This document shows, in pieces, positions 43,603 through 51,551 of a stretch of 55,392 bases of DNA. Location: assembly GCA_964639255.1 (NCBI GenBank), contig CAZXDP010000012.1:1-55392 (forward strand), read 5' to 3'. This stretch comes from NZQO01 sp964639255. Lineage in GTDB: Bacteria; Bacteroidota; Bacteroidia; Flavobacteriales; Flavobacteriaceae. Within the stretch, counting starts at the first letter, position 1. Each line of letters starts with the position of its first letter. A model generated the notes under the pieces. That model searched no databases, was not told the origin of the DNA, and was given only the letters and a program-made list of their open reading frames with translations. The position numbers and the translations under genes were made by a program.

Positions 43603-43616
43603 CTGATTTGACATTC
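43603..43616 (-). promoter_or_regulatory. Shared 14-base element, copy 1
   Basis: On the minus strand GAATGTCAAATCAG lies 74-87 bases upstream of the initiator start. An identical 14-mer lies 53-66 bases upstream of the minus-strand gene at 46347, in the same orientation. A common regulator or promoter element is likely. Confidence 0.45.
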
Positions 43617-43719
43617 GGGACAAAGGTGCGTAGGAAGGCCGAGACAGTTCCCCAAGTTGGGAGCACCTTGGGATGAATTTTAACTTATAGAATTTGCTAT
43701 ACAACAGTGAATCAAACAG

Positions 43720-44577
43720 TTAGTATTTTGCGTCGTCGTCGGTCATTTTACGTTCCAGGGCGTATTTTAGTTGGGATAGGAAGTTGGTGCGGTCGTTTTT
43801 ACGTTCCTTGATCTCGAGGTAGGTGCGGTAGTAGTTGCCCAGTTCGAGGTCGAAGAGCTTTTCGAAGTACTGCGCCATTTTTTTTATTTCGGCTCTACCA
43901 TTTTGAATGGCACCCGCCGCCTGTAAGGCATAAATAAGTTCGACCAGATCGGTTTTTGAAGCCGACCAAAGGAGAGGGTTGTCAAACACAGGCTCTGTGT
44001 TTGAGGTGGTGAGGTTGCGTTCTTTTTTCTGAAGGTGATCGAGTTCTTGGCTGTAGTGCTTGGTGAGGAGGTCGTAGGCGATGATCTGCGCCACCATGTT
44101 GTCATGGCTGGTTGAGAAGTTCGGGTCGGTATAGTAATGCGAAGTATTGGACGCCAATGCGATGTTGTCTTTACCCCGTACAAAGTAGTATTTGTCCAGA
44201 TTGGTTTTGCCTTGGCGGTAATAGCAGATGAAATCGATGTATTTGAGTTTGTGGCTTTCCAATCTTTCGATGGCCTCATCGACGAACATTCGTTGGCTGG
44301 CGAAACTACCTTGGGGTTTCTGTAGGAGGTAGTTATTTAGGTTCACGAAAAATTTGAGTCGGCCATACACATACGGCTTTGAGCATTTGAAGAATTTGAT
44401 TTCTTCTTCTTGGGAGGCGAAGGACTTGTCGCGCACCACACTGCGGAATTGGTGGATGTGATGTTGGGAGCATTCTATGCCCAGTCTTACATTCTGGATA
44501 TTGGAGAGGTCGGATTCTATAATAGGTTGAATTTGTTCCGTGTATTGTTCCAGAATGGAATTAAGTAGGTGTTCCAT
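43720..44577 (-). CDS. rteC: RteC family protein
   Basis: RteC in Bacteroides conjugative transposons switches on excision genes. The protein matches this family in layout: EEEIKFFKCSKPYVYGRLKF, an aromatic YIDFICYYRQGKTNLDKYYF segment, FSTSHDNMVAQIIAYDLL, TDLVELIYALQAAGAIQNG (winged-helix part) and the end RKNDRTNFLSQLKYALERKM. I chose ATG 44577 (285 residues). ATG 44625 is also in frame but overlaps the palindrome at 44625-44638. Usual length is about 280-300. No RteA/RteB pair is in the window. Confidence 0.88.
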   Translation of the reverse strand: MEHLLNSILEQYTEQIQPIIESDLSNIQNVRLGIECSQHHIHQFRSVVRDKSFASQEEEIKFFKCSKPYVYGRLKFFVNLNNYLLQKPQGSFASQRMFVDEAIERLESHKLKYIDFICYYRQGKTNLDKYYFVRGKDNIALASNTSHYYTDPNFSTSHDNMVAQIIAYDLLTKHYSQELDHLQKKERNLTTSNTEPVFDNPLLWSASKTDLVELIYALQAAGAIQNGRAEIKKMAQYFEKLFDLELGNYYRTYLEIKERKNDRTNFLSQLKYALERKMTDDDAKY

Positions 44578-44624
44578 TGAGACTTTTTTGGTGGAGAAAT
44601 TAGAAAATCGCGGGAGCAGAACCA

Positions 44625-44638
44625 TACGGGAATCCGTA
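44625..44638. promoter_or_regulatory. Palindrome TACGG-N4-CCGTA upstream of rteC
   Basis: TACGGGAATCCGTA is an inverted repeat with the same arms and spacing as TACGGAAAACCGTA at 24966-24979. It lies 48 bases upstream of the preferred rteC start. Probably an operator. Confidence 0.5.
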
Positions 44639-44714
44639 AAACAGGGTCGAGAGGAGGCCGTAGGGGAGGAAATGGGTTGAGCGTGAATTCGATAGGACTG
44701 AAAAAAATTAGCAC

Positions 44715-44744
44715 AAAAAAAACCCGTAGCAGTACTACGGGTTT
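44715..44744 (-). terminator. Intrinsic terminator at the end of the DUF5675 group
   Basis: AAACCCGTAG (44720-44729) pairs with CTACGGGTTT (44735-44744) around CAGTA. On the minus strand it is followed by eight T. It lies four bases after the stop of the small membrane-protein gene and separates this group from rteC. Confidence 0.9.
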
Positions 44745-44747
44745 GGG

Positions 44748-44942
44748 TTACCTCTGTTTGGGACGGAAGCCGTGTTTTAATAGGCGGTAGGTCGCCTTGC
44801 TAAACACCCTTTTTAAGAGGAGGGAGGTGACGAAACTTACGAGGGCCCCTACCATAGCCGTGACGACGGTATCGCCTAATTTGAGGGCAGCGAGGGTCCC
44901 GCCAAAGGTGCCAGCCAGTAGCGGGACGGACTTGCCGCCCAT
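44748..44942 (-). CDS. Small membrane protein (64 aa), holin-like
   Basis: The product starts MGGKSVPLLAGTFGGTLAAL and has one or two hydrophobic segments (VVTAMVGALVSFVTSLLL) followed by a basic tail. The start at 44942 lies directly behind the preceding stop; an ATG at 44984 would extend it by 14 residues into the neighbour. Size, topology and position after a DUF5675 gene fit a holin-like or pore-forming protein, but no family was recognised. Confidence 0.55.
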   Translation of the reverse strand: MGGKSVPLLAGTFGGTLAALKLGDTVVTAMVGALVSFVTSLLLKRVFSKATYRLLKHGFRPKQR

Positions 44943-44943
44943 C

Positions 44944-45189
44944 TTATTGCACTGGGATTGGGGGCTGGGTAGGCCCTTCGTCATGGTCGTCGCTTACCAC
45001 GGCCTGGCTTACGGCCGTTGCGACGGTACCTGCCACGGTCAAGTATCCGGCGAGGGCCGCGATGGCTGCGGGGAGGGCGATGGGTGCGGCGAGGAGGGCG
45101 CCCCCAGCGGTGGCCATACCTAGGCCGATGTTTCGGAGTTTTCTAAAGAAGTTGGGAGTGGGTTTGAAGTATCTGTCAATAAGTTTCAT
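44944..45189 (-). CDS. Small hydrophobic protein (81 aa)
   Basis: A basic N-terminus (MKLIDRYFKPTPNFFRKLRN) is followed by about 50 mostly hydrophobic, alanine-rich residues and an acidic proline-rich end. One to two membrane helices are expected. It overlaps the DUF5675 gene by four bases (ATGA), so translation is coupled. Function unknown; a lysis-related or scaffold role is possible from context. Confidence 0.6.
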   Translation of the reverse strand: MKLIDRYFKPTPNFFRKLRNIGLGMATAGGALLAAPIALPAAIAALAGYLTVAGTVATAVSQAVVSDDHDEGPTQPPIPVQ

Positions 45190-45590
45190 GTGTACTGTTT
45201 TTTAATGGTTAAAGAAAGTTCTTCCCTGCGTTCCCGGGCTTGGTAGCAGAGGGATATCAATTTTTGCAGGGCGAGTCTGGAGGACCATCCTTGTCCGATA
45301 CCCGAGAGCTGGCTCACTGGGGCAATGCAGCCCTGTAGGTGCTTTAGGGCATCGTTGGCGGGGTGGACCAAGATGAGGGAACGGTCTGGTACTTCCATAA
45401 GTTGCAGGTGGTGCTGGAAGCGCTTTGAATATCTTGGCCGCAGGGGATAGGTACCCTCTGGGATGCAGGATATATTGCGCTTGTTGCCCACCCAAGGCAG
45501 CTCGATGGTAAAGCAAACGAAGTGGCCATTTGCAAAGAGGGTACCGTTGGTACCCTCCTTGAAATAGCTCCTGTAGAGCACTAGTTCCAT
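45186..45590 (-). CDS. DUF5675 family protein
   Basis: The 134-residue protein shows DUF5675 features: GTNGTLFANGHFVCFTIELP, NISCIPEGTYPLRPRYSKRF, LILVHPANDA and LQGCIAPVSQL. The segment IPEGTY with the following HPAND and GCI resembles L,D-transpeptidase-like cores seen in phage proteins, but activity is not established. The family is common in phages and prophages of Bacteroidota. It lies between the 251-residue protein and the two small membrane proteins. Confidence 0.85.
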   Translation of the reverse strand: MELVLYRSYFKEGTNGTLFANGHFVCFTIELPWVGNKRNISCIPEGTYPLRPRYSKRFQHHLQLMEVPDRSLILVHPANDALKHLQGCIAPVSQLSGIGQGWSSRLALQKLISLCYQARERREELSLTIKKQYT

Positions 45591-45591
45591 A

Positions 45592-46347
45592 TTAGGAAGC
45601 GTCTACGTTAACGATGGCCAAGGCGTTGTTGGCGCCGTTTTTAAGAGCGTACATTTGTCCGTTCACCTCCTGGAAGAAGGAGACGCCCAGTACTTGGATG
45701 ACCGGCAGGGTCGAATTTGCCGTGACGGAAGCCGCTAGGCTCAACTGTGCCGTGTCGGCCCCGGTGTAGGGTAGCACGCCAGTGGAATCCATATTGAAGA
45801 CCGCCGTTTCATTTGCGAAATCCAGTTCGGCCGCTCCCAAGGAGAGCATGAAGTGGGTGGTGCCTCCAGGTGCAGCGATGCGCAGGGACGGGCTGAAGGC
45901 CGGCACATTGAGGGTAGCCTCTCCCGTAGCCCGGTCGAAGGCCAAGCTGTACTCGGAGAAGAAGGTCGTGGCCAACTTTCCGTTTAGGTTGCACTCGAAG
46001 CCGTTGAGGAGGGTAAGGTCGCCATCTTGGATGGTGCGCTGTCCCCTTTCGTTCACCGGATCGGTTTTTACGATTGCCAGCAGGTCGCGGGTAAGACGGC
46101 TCACCACCCGGCGGTCGCTGGCCTGTTGGAGCAGGATGCGGATGGACTTTCGGAGCAGTTTCCCGCCCTTTCCGGCACGCCCGAATTCCTGTCCGTTCTC
46201 GCGGGTACGCTGGAAGGCCGGATCGTTTGCGATGCGGTTTGCGTCTACGCCACCTTTGGCTCTTGCCAAGTGGCCATCTGCACTTTTGTAGAAGGAAATA
46301 TCGTCGATAGTTCCTTTCAGCTTAATGATTCCATTTTGTTTTGCCAT
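45592..46347 (-). CDS. Conserved element-associated protein (251 aa)
   Basis: It starts MAKQNGIIKLKGTIDDISFY and continues with GGVDANRIANDPAFQRTREN, a conserved N-terminus that I recall from other Flavobacteriia elements. It is followed by a helical basic segment (GRAGKGGKLLRKSIRILLQQ) and a beta-rich C-terminal half. There is no signal peptide. It could be structural (for instance a virion or secreted-particle protein), but there is no proof. First gene of the minus-strand group; the shared 14-mer lies 53 bases upstream. Confidence 0.7.
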   Translation of the reverse strand: MAKQNGIIKLKGTIDDISFYKSADGHLARAKGGVDANRIANDPAFQRTRENGQEFGRAGKGGKLLRKSIRILLQQASDRRVVSRLTRDLLAIVKTDPVNERGQRTIQDGDLTLLNGFECNLNGKLATTFFSEYSLAFDRATGEATLNVPAFSPSLRIAAPGGTTHFMLSLGAAELDFANETAVFNMDSTGVLPYTGADTAQLSLAASVTANSTLPVIQVLGVSFFQEVNGQMYALKNGANNALAIVNVDAS

Positions 46348-46399
46348 ACTAAATAAATTTTAAAGTTTCCCCAAAGCACCGTATATTTAGCCTATTCTT

Positions 46400-46413
46400 C
46401 TGATTTGACATTC
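46400..46413 (-). promoter_or_regulatory. Shared 14-base element, copy 2
   Basis: GAATGTCAAATCAG on the minus strand, identical to 43603-43616 and located 53-66 bases upstream of the 251-residue protein. The spacer also serves the divergent small gene at 46490. Confidence 0.45.
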
Positions 46414-46489
46414 CGAATATGCCCCTTGGGCCATTTTTTGCCGTTTGTGCCGAAAGGACCAGACACATTTAGTAACTATTGGAATGTTG

Positions 46490-46684
46490 ATGCACACACA
46501 TCGTATTTGTATTTATCCTAAGGATATCCAGCTGATTACCGGCAGGAGCGAGCGCTATGGTCGTAAGCTACTGTGCGAGGTACGGGAATATTTCGGGAAG
46601 CAGCCGCACCAATTTGTGACGGTTGAGGAATTTGCGGAGTACGCCGGACTGGAGGTAGAGGCCGTGCGCGGGTTTATTCGGTAA
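46490..46684 (+). CDS. Small conserved protein (64 aa), possible helix-turn-helix
   Basis: From ATG 46490 (or ATG 46484, two codons earlier) the product is MHTHRICIYPKDIQLITGRS, then RYGRKLLCEVREYFGKQPHQ and FVTVEEFAEYAGLEVEAVRG. The last part looks like a helix-turn-helix or Mor/Arc-like dimer segment. Similar short proteins accompany Bacteroidota phages and ICEs, as far as I recall. It is divergent from the 251-residue protein, a position expected for a regulator. Confidence 0.7.
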   Translation: MHTHRICIYPKDIQLITGRSERYGRKLLCEVREYFGKQPHQFVTVEEFAEYAGLEVEAVRGFIR

Positions 46685-46728
46685 GGGCTTATGAGGATTG
46701 GAGGGGTGTTTGAAAATGCTATAAGCCT

Positions 46729-46866
46729 ATGCTGATAACCATAACTCTTGATACTCAAAGTGATCAAGTTTCTAATATAGTTTCAGAACTAAATCTTAAA
46801 ATTCAAGGTTTTTGTAGACAACATTATTACTGGCAATTTCTTACTCACCATGTAAAATGGATTTAA
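46729..46866 (+). CDS. Possible small ORF (45 aa)
   Basis: ATG 46729 to TAA 46866 encodes MLITITLDTQSDQVSNIVSE, then LNLKIQGFCRQHYYWQFLTH and HVKWI. It lies in an AT-rich 300-base spacer and has no recognised relatives. It could be a remnant of a larger gene or chance. No further structure was seen in 46867-46985. Confidence 0.25.
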   Translation: MLITITLDTQSDQVSNIVSELNLKIQGFCRQHYYWQFLTHHVKWI

Positions 46867-46985
46867 AAAATCAATATTTTCGGGAAGGGCAATCATTGAT
46901 GGTTGCGTTTTCCAATTCAACATATAACAGGTTTGGAAATCAGAGCATTCCCATTTTTATTTATATTAAAATTTAAAACAAACTT

Positions 46986-47957
46986 ATGAGTTTAAATACG
47001 TTTCAGGAAGAATATCAATGGCTTTCACAGCATTTGCCCAAGGCCTTAGAACAGCCTAACAATGTGATGATTCACGATCGCATAATAACATCTATTGAGA
47101 AATTTTTAAGTTCTAGGGAAGCTTTCAAAACAGAATTGCCTATTTCCGATGATTATTTATGCGAAACCCCATTTCGACATAGGGAAATCCTTGCCTTAAA
47201 CGTCAACTCTCTCTTCGAATTACTCAGTGAAATGTATGAACCTTCCGCCGATGCATTGAGTTCAGATTTACTGGAAGGCCTAATCCACACGTTAGGCCGT
47301 GAAGCATATGGAATGTACTTGCCTATGCATTATTATTATAAGAACACTAGTTTACCGTGGGGTATTTACCTATTTCCCGATGCAATTTTTAGTAGAAGCG
47401 AAGTCCTCTACAGAGAAAAAGGGAAAATGCTTGGTCTATCCCTATCCAAAGTTGCCCTAGCGTTCGCTTATGCTGTTTTTCGTCACCACCTTTTTCATTT
47501 TCAAGTAGAACGATTTTCTACCAAAATTGAAATATTAAAGCATGAAGTCAATTACAGTAACTATCTTAGAGAAGTATACGAGAAGTGTCATGAAAGTGAG
47601 GATTGGCTAGAGGAGGCATTGGCAGAGGTATCTGTACTTAACAGTACACACGTTTTTAAGAATACGGGAATTAAGTTTAAAACCTTTGGAGAACTTTATA
47701 AATATGACTTATCGAGTATGCCGGCAGGTAATCGCGATTATGAATGTGAAAAGTTTGGTGGACCCGATGGTGCCCACGCGTTGTTGGCCTCCCAGATTGC
47801 GCAAACAACGATTAATCCTACACCGTCTCCGTCCACCAAAATATGTGCTGTAAATACAAATGAATTTTCCATTAGCTGGAAGAAGGTGCCATTGCGTGCA
47901 ATCAAATTAGATGAACTGGTAAGAATTAAATCCCCAAAGGAAATTTTACACAGCTAA
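46986..47957 (+). CDS. Zincin-like hypothetical protein (323 aa)
   Basis: The centre resembles zinc peptidases of the HExxH type: FAYAVFRHHLFHFQVE (H167, H168, H171), then EEALAE at 209-214 in the place of the third ligand. The position normally held by the catalytic glutamate carries histidine (HHLFH instead of HELFH), so peptidase activity is doubtful. No signal peptide. AT-rich compared with the flanking genes, which suggests a separate acquisition. I do not recognise the family by name. Confidence 0.6.
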   Translation: MSLNTFQEEYQWLSQHLPKALEQPNNVMIHDRIITSIEKFLSSREAFKTELPISDDYLCETPFRHREILALNVNSLFELLSEMYEPSADALSSDLLEGLIHTLGREAYGMYLPMHYYYKNTSLPWGIYLFPDAIFSRSEVLYREKGKMLGLSLSKVALAFAYAVFRHHLFHFQVERFSTKIEILKHEVNYSNYLREVYEKCHESEDWLEEALAEVSVLNSTHVFKNTGIKFKTFGELYKYDLSSMPAGNRDYECEKFGGPDGAHALLASQIAQTTINPTPSPSTKICAVNTNEFSISWKKVPLRAIKLDELVRIKSPKEILHS

Positions 47958-48020
47958 CAGAACTTTCAATATATCCATTACTAAGTTTTACCAAGCCTTT
48001 AATATTATATTGGAGAATTC

Positions 48021-48569
48021 TTACCTTTTTCCTATTACCAAACACCATTTATGTGCTATTTCCCACCGCTCTCCATCGTGCTGAAATAGCGTGAGCTCTT
48101 TTGCCGTAAAGGAAGCAGCGAACACTTGTTCCCTATATTCCTTCCATAGGGTTTCGAATTGGTGGGGCGATATATCGCGGGTGGCGAGGGTAGTGTGGGG
48201 TGAAAAGGGTTTTTTGGGCGTGTTAACGAGTTTTTGCTGCTGCAAGCAGGGTTGGAGTTCTTGCTGAAGGGCGAATAGCTGTGGGGAGGGGGTGAGAGCG
48301 ATGTACAGCACCTTGTTGCCGAAGTGCCCGAAATTTCGATAGGTTATTTTAAGCGGTGCAGTGGTATGGGCCACAGCTTGCAGGCATGAGCGCAGGTTGC
48401 GCTGTTGCTGTTGGGTGGCCCAAAACGGGGGAATAAGTGTGATATGCGGGGGCAGCTTGAGGGCGTGGGAGGGTCCGTAGTGGGTGCGGATGTTTTCCTT
48501 GATTTCAGTAATGCGACGGGAAAGCTTGGGCGGCGGTAGCAGGGCGATAAAAAAGAGGGAGCGTTCCAA
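48021..48569 (-). CDS. 2H phosphoesterase (2'-5' RNA ligase/ThpR family)
   Basis: The 182-residue protein has the two H-x-T motifs of the 2H family: H42-I-T44 in PPHITLIPPF and H125-T-T127 in FSPHTTLA. ThpR-type enzymes open 2',3'-cyclic phosphates on RNA. The length is normal. The start is TTG at 48569; no nearby in-frame ATG fits the conserved N-terminus (RSLFFIALLPP). Monocistronic. Confidence 0.88.
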   Translation of the reverse strand: MERSLFFIALLPPPKLSRRITEIKENIRTHYGPSHALKLPPHITLIPPFWATQQQQRNLRSCLQAVAHTTAPLKITYRNFGHFGNKVLYIALTPSPQLFALQQELQPCLQQQKLVNTPKKPFSPHTTLATRDISPHQFETLWKEYREQVFAASFTAKELTLFQHDGERWEIAHKWCLVIGKR

Positions 48570-48659
48570 GGTAGGTAGGGTTTTGAGGGGGTTGGGCGTA
48601 AGATACTAGAAGTCTATCATATAATTAGATCGAACAACAGGAGGCAACGGCCCGAACAC

Positions 48660-49580
48660 TTAATTCCCCACCCAAAAAAAATAACGCTTTACAATGGCCT
48701 CTTTTTCCTTATGCAGGTATTCTAGATAGGCTTGGGCTACTGGGCTCAGTTTTTTCGATTTCAGCCATACCAAATTCCACTCTGTAATGATAGGAAGTCC
48801 CTCGTAGGGTACAATCACCAGTTCCTTCATATTCAAGGCGGTTTTAATGCCAATAAGCGGCATGATAGAATAGCCCAAACCTGCAATAACCGCCTGCTTG
48901 AGCGCCTCGTTGCTGGTAAGTTCCATTTTCTTTTTGTTCCGGATGTGCTGGCGCTCTATAAACTGCTCCATGGCCGAGCGGGTCGCGCTACCCGCCTCGC
49001 GGTAGAGCAGGGGGTCCTTTTCGAAGATCTCGGTGGCCTCGTGGGTACGCCATTCATCACGTTCGCGTCCGCCTACCAAATACAATTTGTTCAACAGCAG
49101 CGACACATTGTCCAGCGCCAAGTGCTCTGGCATTACCGACACCAATGCGAAATCGGTAGCATTTTGCTCTAGGCTCTCTACTACCATCTGCCTGTTGGTA
49201 ACGTCTAAGGTTAGATCTACATCGGGATACTGATTTACAAAGCCGGAAAGAAAATAGGGCATCACGTATTTTCCGGTAGATACAGAAGAGATCTTAAGGC
49301 GGCCGGCCACCTTCCCCTCCTGGGCTTTTACCTTGTACTCCAGCGCTTCTACCTCATCGACGATCTTTTGGGCCATCGCGGCCACTTCCTGTCCAAAGGG
49401 CGTGGTATAGAGCTGACGACCCACCACTTCGGTAAGGGGAATGTCAAATTGCTCCTGAAATTTTTTCAGCTGAATGGATACCGCTGGCTGACTCAAATAC
49501 AATGCTTCCGAAGCTTTGGTAATGCTCTGCTTCTCTACTACCTTCAAGAACACACGTAGTTGATGGATGGTATAGTTCAT
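48660..49580 (-). CDS. LysR-family regulator, likely of the bicarbonate transporter
   Basis: The 306-residue protein has an N-terminal winged helix (HQLRVFLKVVEKQSITKASE, ALYLSQPAVSIQLKKFQEQF) and a periplasmic-binding-like effector domain, closest in look to CbbR/CmpR/CcmR regulators. It is divergent from the gene at 49679 and the SbtA gene. The 98-base spacer is very AT-rich and contains CATATAATATG at the start codon. Control of the transporter in response to carbon status is inferred from arrangement. Confidence 0.9.
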   Translation of the reverse strand: MNYTIHQLRVFLKVVEKQSITKASEALYLSQPAVSIQLKKFQEQFDIPLTEVVGRQLYTTPFGQEVAAMAQKIVDEVEALEYKVKAQEGKVAGRLKISSVSTGKYVMPYFLSGFVNQYPDVDLTLDVTNRQMVVESLEQNATDFALVSVMPEHLALDNVSLLLNKLYLVGGRERDEWRTHEATEIFEKDPLLYREAGSATRSAMEQFIERQHIRNKKKMELTSNEALKQAVIAGLGYSIMPLIGIKTALNMKELVIVPYEGLPIITEWNLVWLKSKKLSPVAQAYLEYLHKEKEAIVKRYFFWVGN

Positions 49581-49678
49581 ATAATATGCTTATAGATTTT
49601 ATAATAAATATAAATAAAAATATATAAATAAATGTTCCCATCTTTGCCCTATCTAATAAAAAATAAAAAACAGCAAGC

Positions 49679-49993
49679 ATGGAAAACAAGATGGCATCTA
49701 AGAGCGAAAAAAGAGTGGTGATCGAAAAGATTCAGTTGGTCGATGGAGAGTTTACCCCTATCGAGGCACTGGATGTAATTCGTAACCTTATTGACGAGAA
49801 AATCAACTTCCACAAAGTGCAGCGCCTTTCCATCACCGAGCGTGAACAATACGGCGAAACGGGCTACCCCGATGGACGCATACGCGAGTTGATGCAAGAA
49901 AAGGAAAAGGCCAAGGAGGCATTGTTGGAGGCTTATGAAAAAGGATATCAAATAAGAATAAACGGCATCTTGGAAATGGAGTTCGTAAAGTAA
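49679..49993 (+). CDS. Small protein preceding SbtA (104 aa)
   Basis: A soluble 104-residue protein, largely helical (FTPIEALDVIRNLIDEKINF; RIRELMQEKEKAKEALLEAY). It lies 21 bases upstream of the transporter and is divergent from lysR. In cyanobacteria SbtA is controlled by SbtB, a PII-like protein of about 100 residues; this sequence shows no clear PII pattern, so that role is only a possibility. No family recognised. Confidence 0.7.
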   Translation: MENKMASKSEKRVVIEKIQLVDGEFTPIEALDVIRNLIDEKINFHKVQRLSITEREQYGETGYPDGRIRELMQEKEKAKEALLEAYEKGYQIRINGILEMEFVK

Positions 49994-50014
49994 AGGCACG
50001 GTTAGCGTACCTCT

Positions 50015-50974
50015 ATGGACTTTTACGGAGTAGCCGATTACTTAACCAATCCCGCACTGCTTTTCTTCATCTTGGGCCTTATCGGCGCCCAATTGAAAAG
50101 CGACCTTGAAATTCCACAAACTTCTTCGAAGTTTATAGCCCTGTACCTCCTGCTCTCCATTGGTTTCAAAGGTGGGCAGGAGTTATCGCACAGCGATTGG
50201 GGACCCGAGATCTTCTGGGCACTGGCCTTCGGGCTGTTCTTGGCGATACTCGTTCCCATCTATACGTTCTTTATCTTACGAATGCGGTTTTCTTACGCCA
50301 ATTCGGGTGCGATAGCAGCTGCGTACGGCTCGGTAAGCGCCGTTACCTTTGTAACGGCCGTGAGTTTCCTGGAAATGAAAGCCATTCCCTTTGGAGGCCA
50401 TATGGTGGCGGTAATGGCACTTATGGAAGCACCCTCGATTATCGTTGGGGTATTTCTTATGTACTATTTCTCGAAGGAAGCCAACCGAGTGACGTTAAAT
50501 GGCATCGCCAAGCATTCGCTATTCAACGGCAGTGTTGTCCTTATCTTGGGCAGCTTGGCCATTGGCTTTATCGCCAGCGATGCCCAAGCGGAAGGGATTA
50601 AACCCTTTACCACCGATATTTTTAAGGGTTTCTTGGCGGTATTTTTGCTAGATATGGGAATTACCAGCGGAAAAAAAATAGGTTCCCTATTGAAGCAGGG
50701 ATGGTTTGCGCTCGCCTTCGCCATATTCGTGCCCATGATAAACGGATGTGCCGTGGCCGTCATATCAGGAATGTTCCTCGACGGAATAGGAGATAGGTTC
50801 CTATTGGCCATACTAGCGGCAAGCGCCTCGTACATTGCCGTACCCGCAGCGATGCGTATGGCAGCGCCCAAGGCCAATCCGGGACTGTACCTCCCCATGG
50901 CATTGGCCATAACCTTCCCCTTCAATATTACCTTGGGGATGCCCATCTATATGTTTTTGGTACAATGGTATTAA
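50015..50974 (+). CDS. sbtA: SbtA-type sodium-dependent bicarbonate transporter
   Basis: The 319-residue protein has about ten transmembrane helices and the SbtA (DUF897) pattern: LTNPALLFFILGLIGAQLKS, LLSIGFKGGQEL, AIAAAYGSVSAVTFVTAVSF, and the second half ASASYIAVPAAMRMAAPKAN. SbtA imports bicarbonate with sodium. In a heterotroph the likely use is supply for anaplerotic carboxylation; RuBisCO genes are not in the window. A strong terminator follows. Confidence 0.93.
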   Translation: MDFYGVADYLTNPALLFFILGLIGAQLKSDLEIPQTSSKFIALYLLLSIGFKGGQELSHSDWGPEIFWALAFGLFLAILVPIYTFFILRMRFSYANSGAIAAAYGSVSAVTFVTAVSFLEMKAIPFGGHMVAVMALMEAPSIIVGVFLMYYFSKEANRVTLNGIAKHSLFNGSVVLILGSLAIGFIASDAQAEGIKPFTTDIFKGFLAVFLLDMGITSGKKIGSLLKQGWFALAFAIFVPMINGCAVAVISGMFLDGIGDRFLLAILAASASYIAVPAAMRMAAPKANPGLYLPMALAITFPFNITLGMPIYMFLVQWY

Positions 50975-51009
50975 CGCGTTAGAGTTGAGTTATGTTGTTA
51001 ACCGGAACG

Positions 51010-51045
51010 GCCGCACCCCACGGGGTGTGGCTGTTTCATTTTATC
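51010..51045 (+). terminator. Terminator of sbtA
   Basis: GCCGCACCCC (51010-51019) pairs with GGGGTGTGGC (51022-51031) with a two-base loop, followed by the T-rich TGTTTCATTTTAT. It ends the sbtA transcript. Confidence 0.75.
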
Positions 51046-51050
51046 CCAAT

Positions 51051-51551
51051 TTACTCAAACTCGCTGCAATCGCTGCTGGGCACATATACCCCGGCGGCTT
51101 GTTGATAGGTGAGGGTAGCGCCTAGATGGCCCACGTACATGAGCGAGGCCGTGCCCGCCACCAATACCACGACCGTGGCGCGTTGCAGGAAATAGCGCAA
51201 TCGAGACGCGTGCTTTTTCTGAACTTTGGGAAAAAGGTCGAGTCCATATGCAATCGTAAAGAGCCAGGCAGCAAAGTATGCCCAGTTCTCGTGGGTCTTC
51301 AGGACGGTGGGGTCACATAGGTCCCGTGCTACGATGCCATCAGCCAAATCGCCGGTATAGATAGAAATCCAACTGCCCAGAACACCCAAAAAGAGCAGGA
51401 TGCTGCCGCCGTAACGATAGGTTTCCCGTTTGGAAAAAAGTGCTATCGTTTTGGCTACGGTAGCCAGGAGCAATAAAACGATGGGAAAATGAACGGACAG
51501 AGGATGCAACACCTCTGTCCGCCAAAAATCGGGTATGGTTCCCAGTATCAT
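51051..51551 (-). CDS. DUF2231 membrane protein
   Basis: The 166-residue protein has four transmembrane helices and DUF2231 features: HPLSVHFPIVLLLL at 16-29 and YVGHLGATLTYQQAAGV near the end, with conserved histidines that may bind haem or metal. It overlaps the lipoprotein gene in front by one base (TAATG). Function unknown; a redox or electron-transfer role has been suggested for relatives. Confidence 0.85.
   Translation of the reverse strand: MILGTIPDFWRTEVLHPLSVHFPIVLLLLATVAKTIALFSKRETYRYGGSILLFLGVLGSWISIYTGDLADGIVARDLCDPTVLKTHENWAYFAAWLFTIAYGLDLFPKVQKKHASRLRYFLQRATVVVLVAGTASLMYVGHLGATLTYQQAAGVYVPSSDCSEFE

Larger units (their letters stand above)
42120..46684. mobile_element. Compact phage- or ICE-like module
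   Basis: Seven tightly spaced minus-strand genes (DnaC-like loader, replication initiator, RteC, two small membrane proteins, DUF5675 protein, conserved 251-residue protein) and one small divergent gene. The composition is clearly less AT-rich than the defence island. There is a replication pair and a possible lysis group, but no integrase, capsid, terminase or relaxase was recognised. It is either a remnant or a minimal element. Confidence 0.6.
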
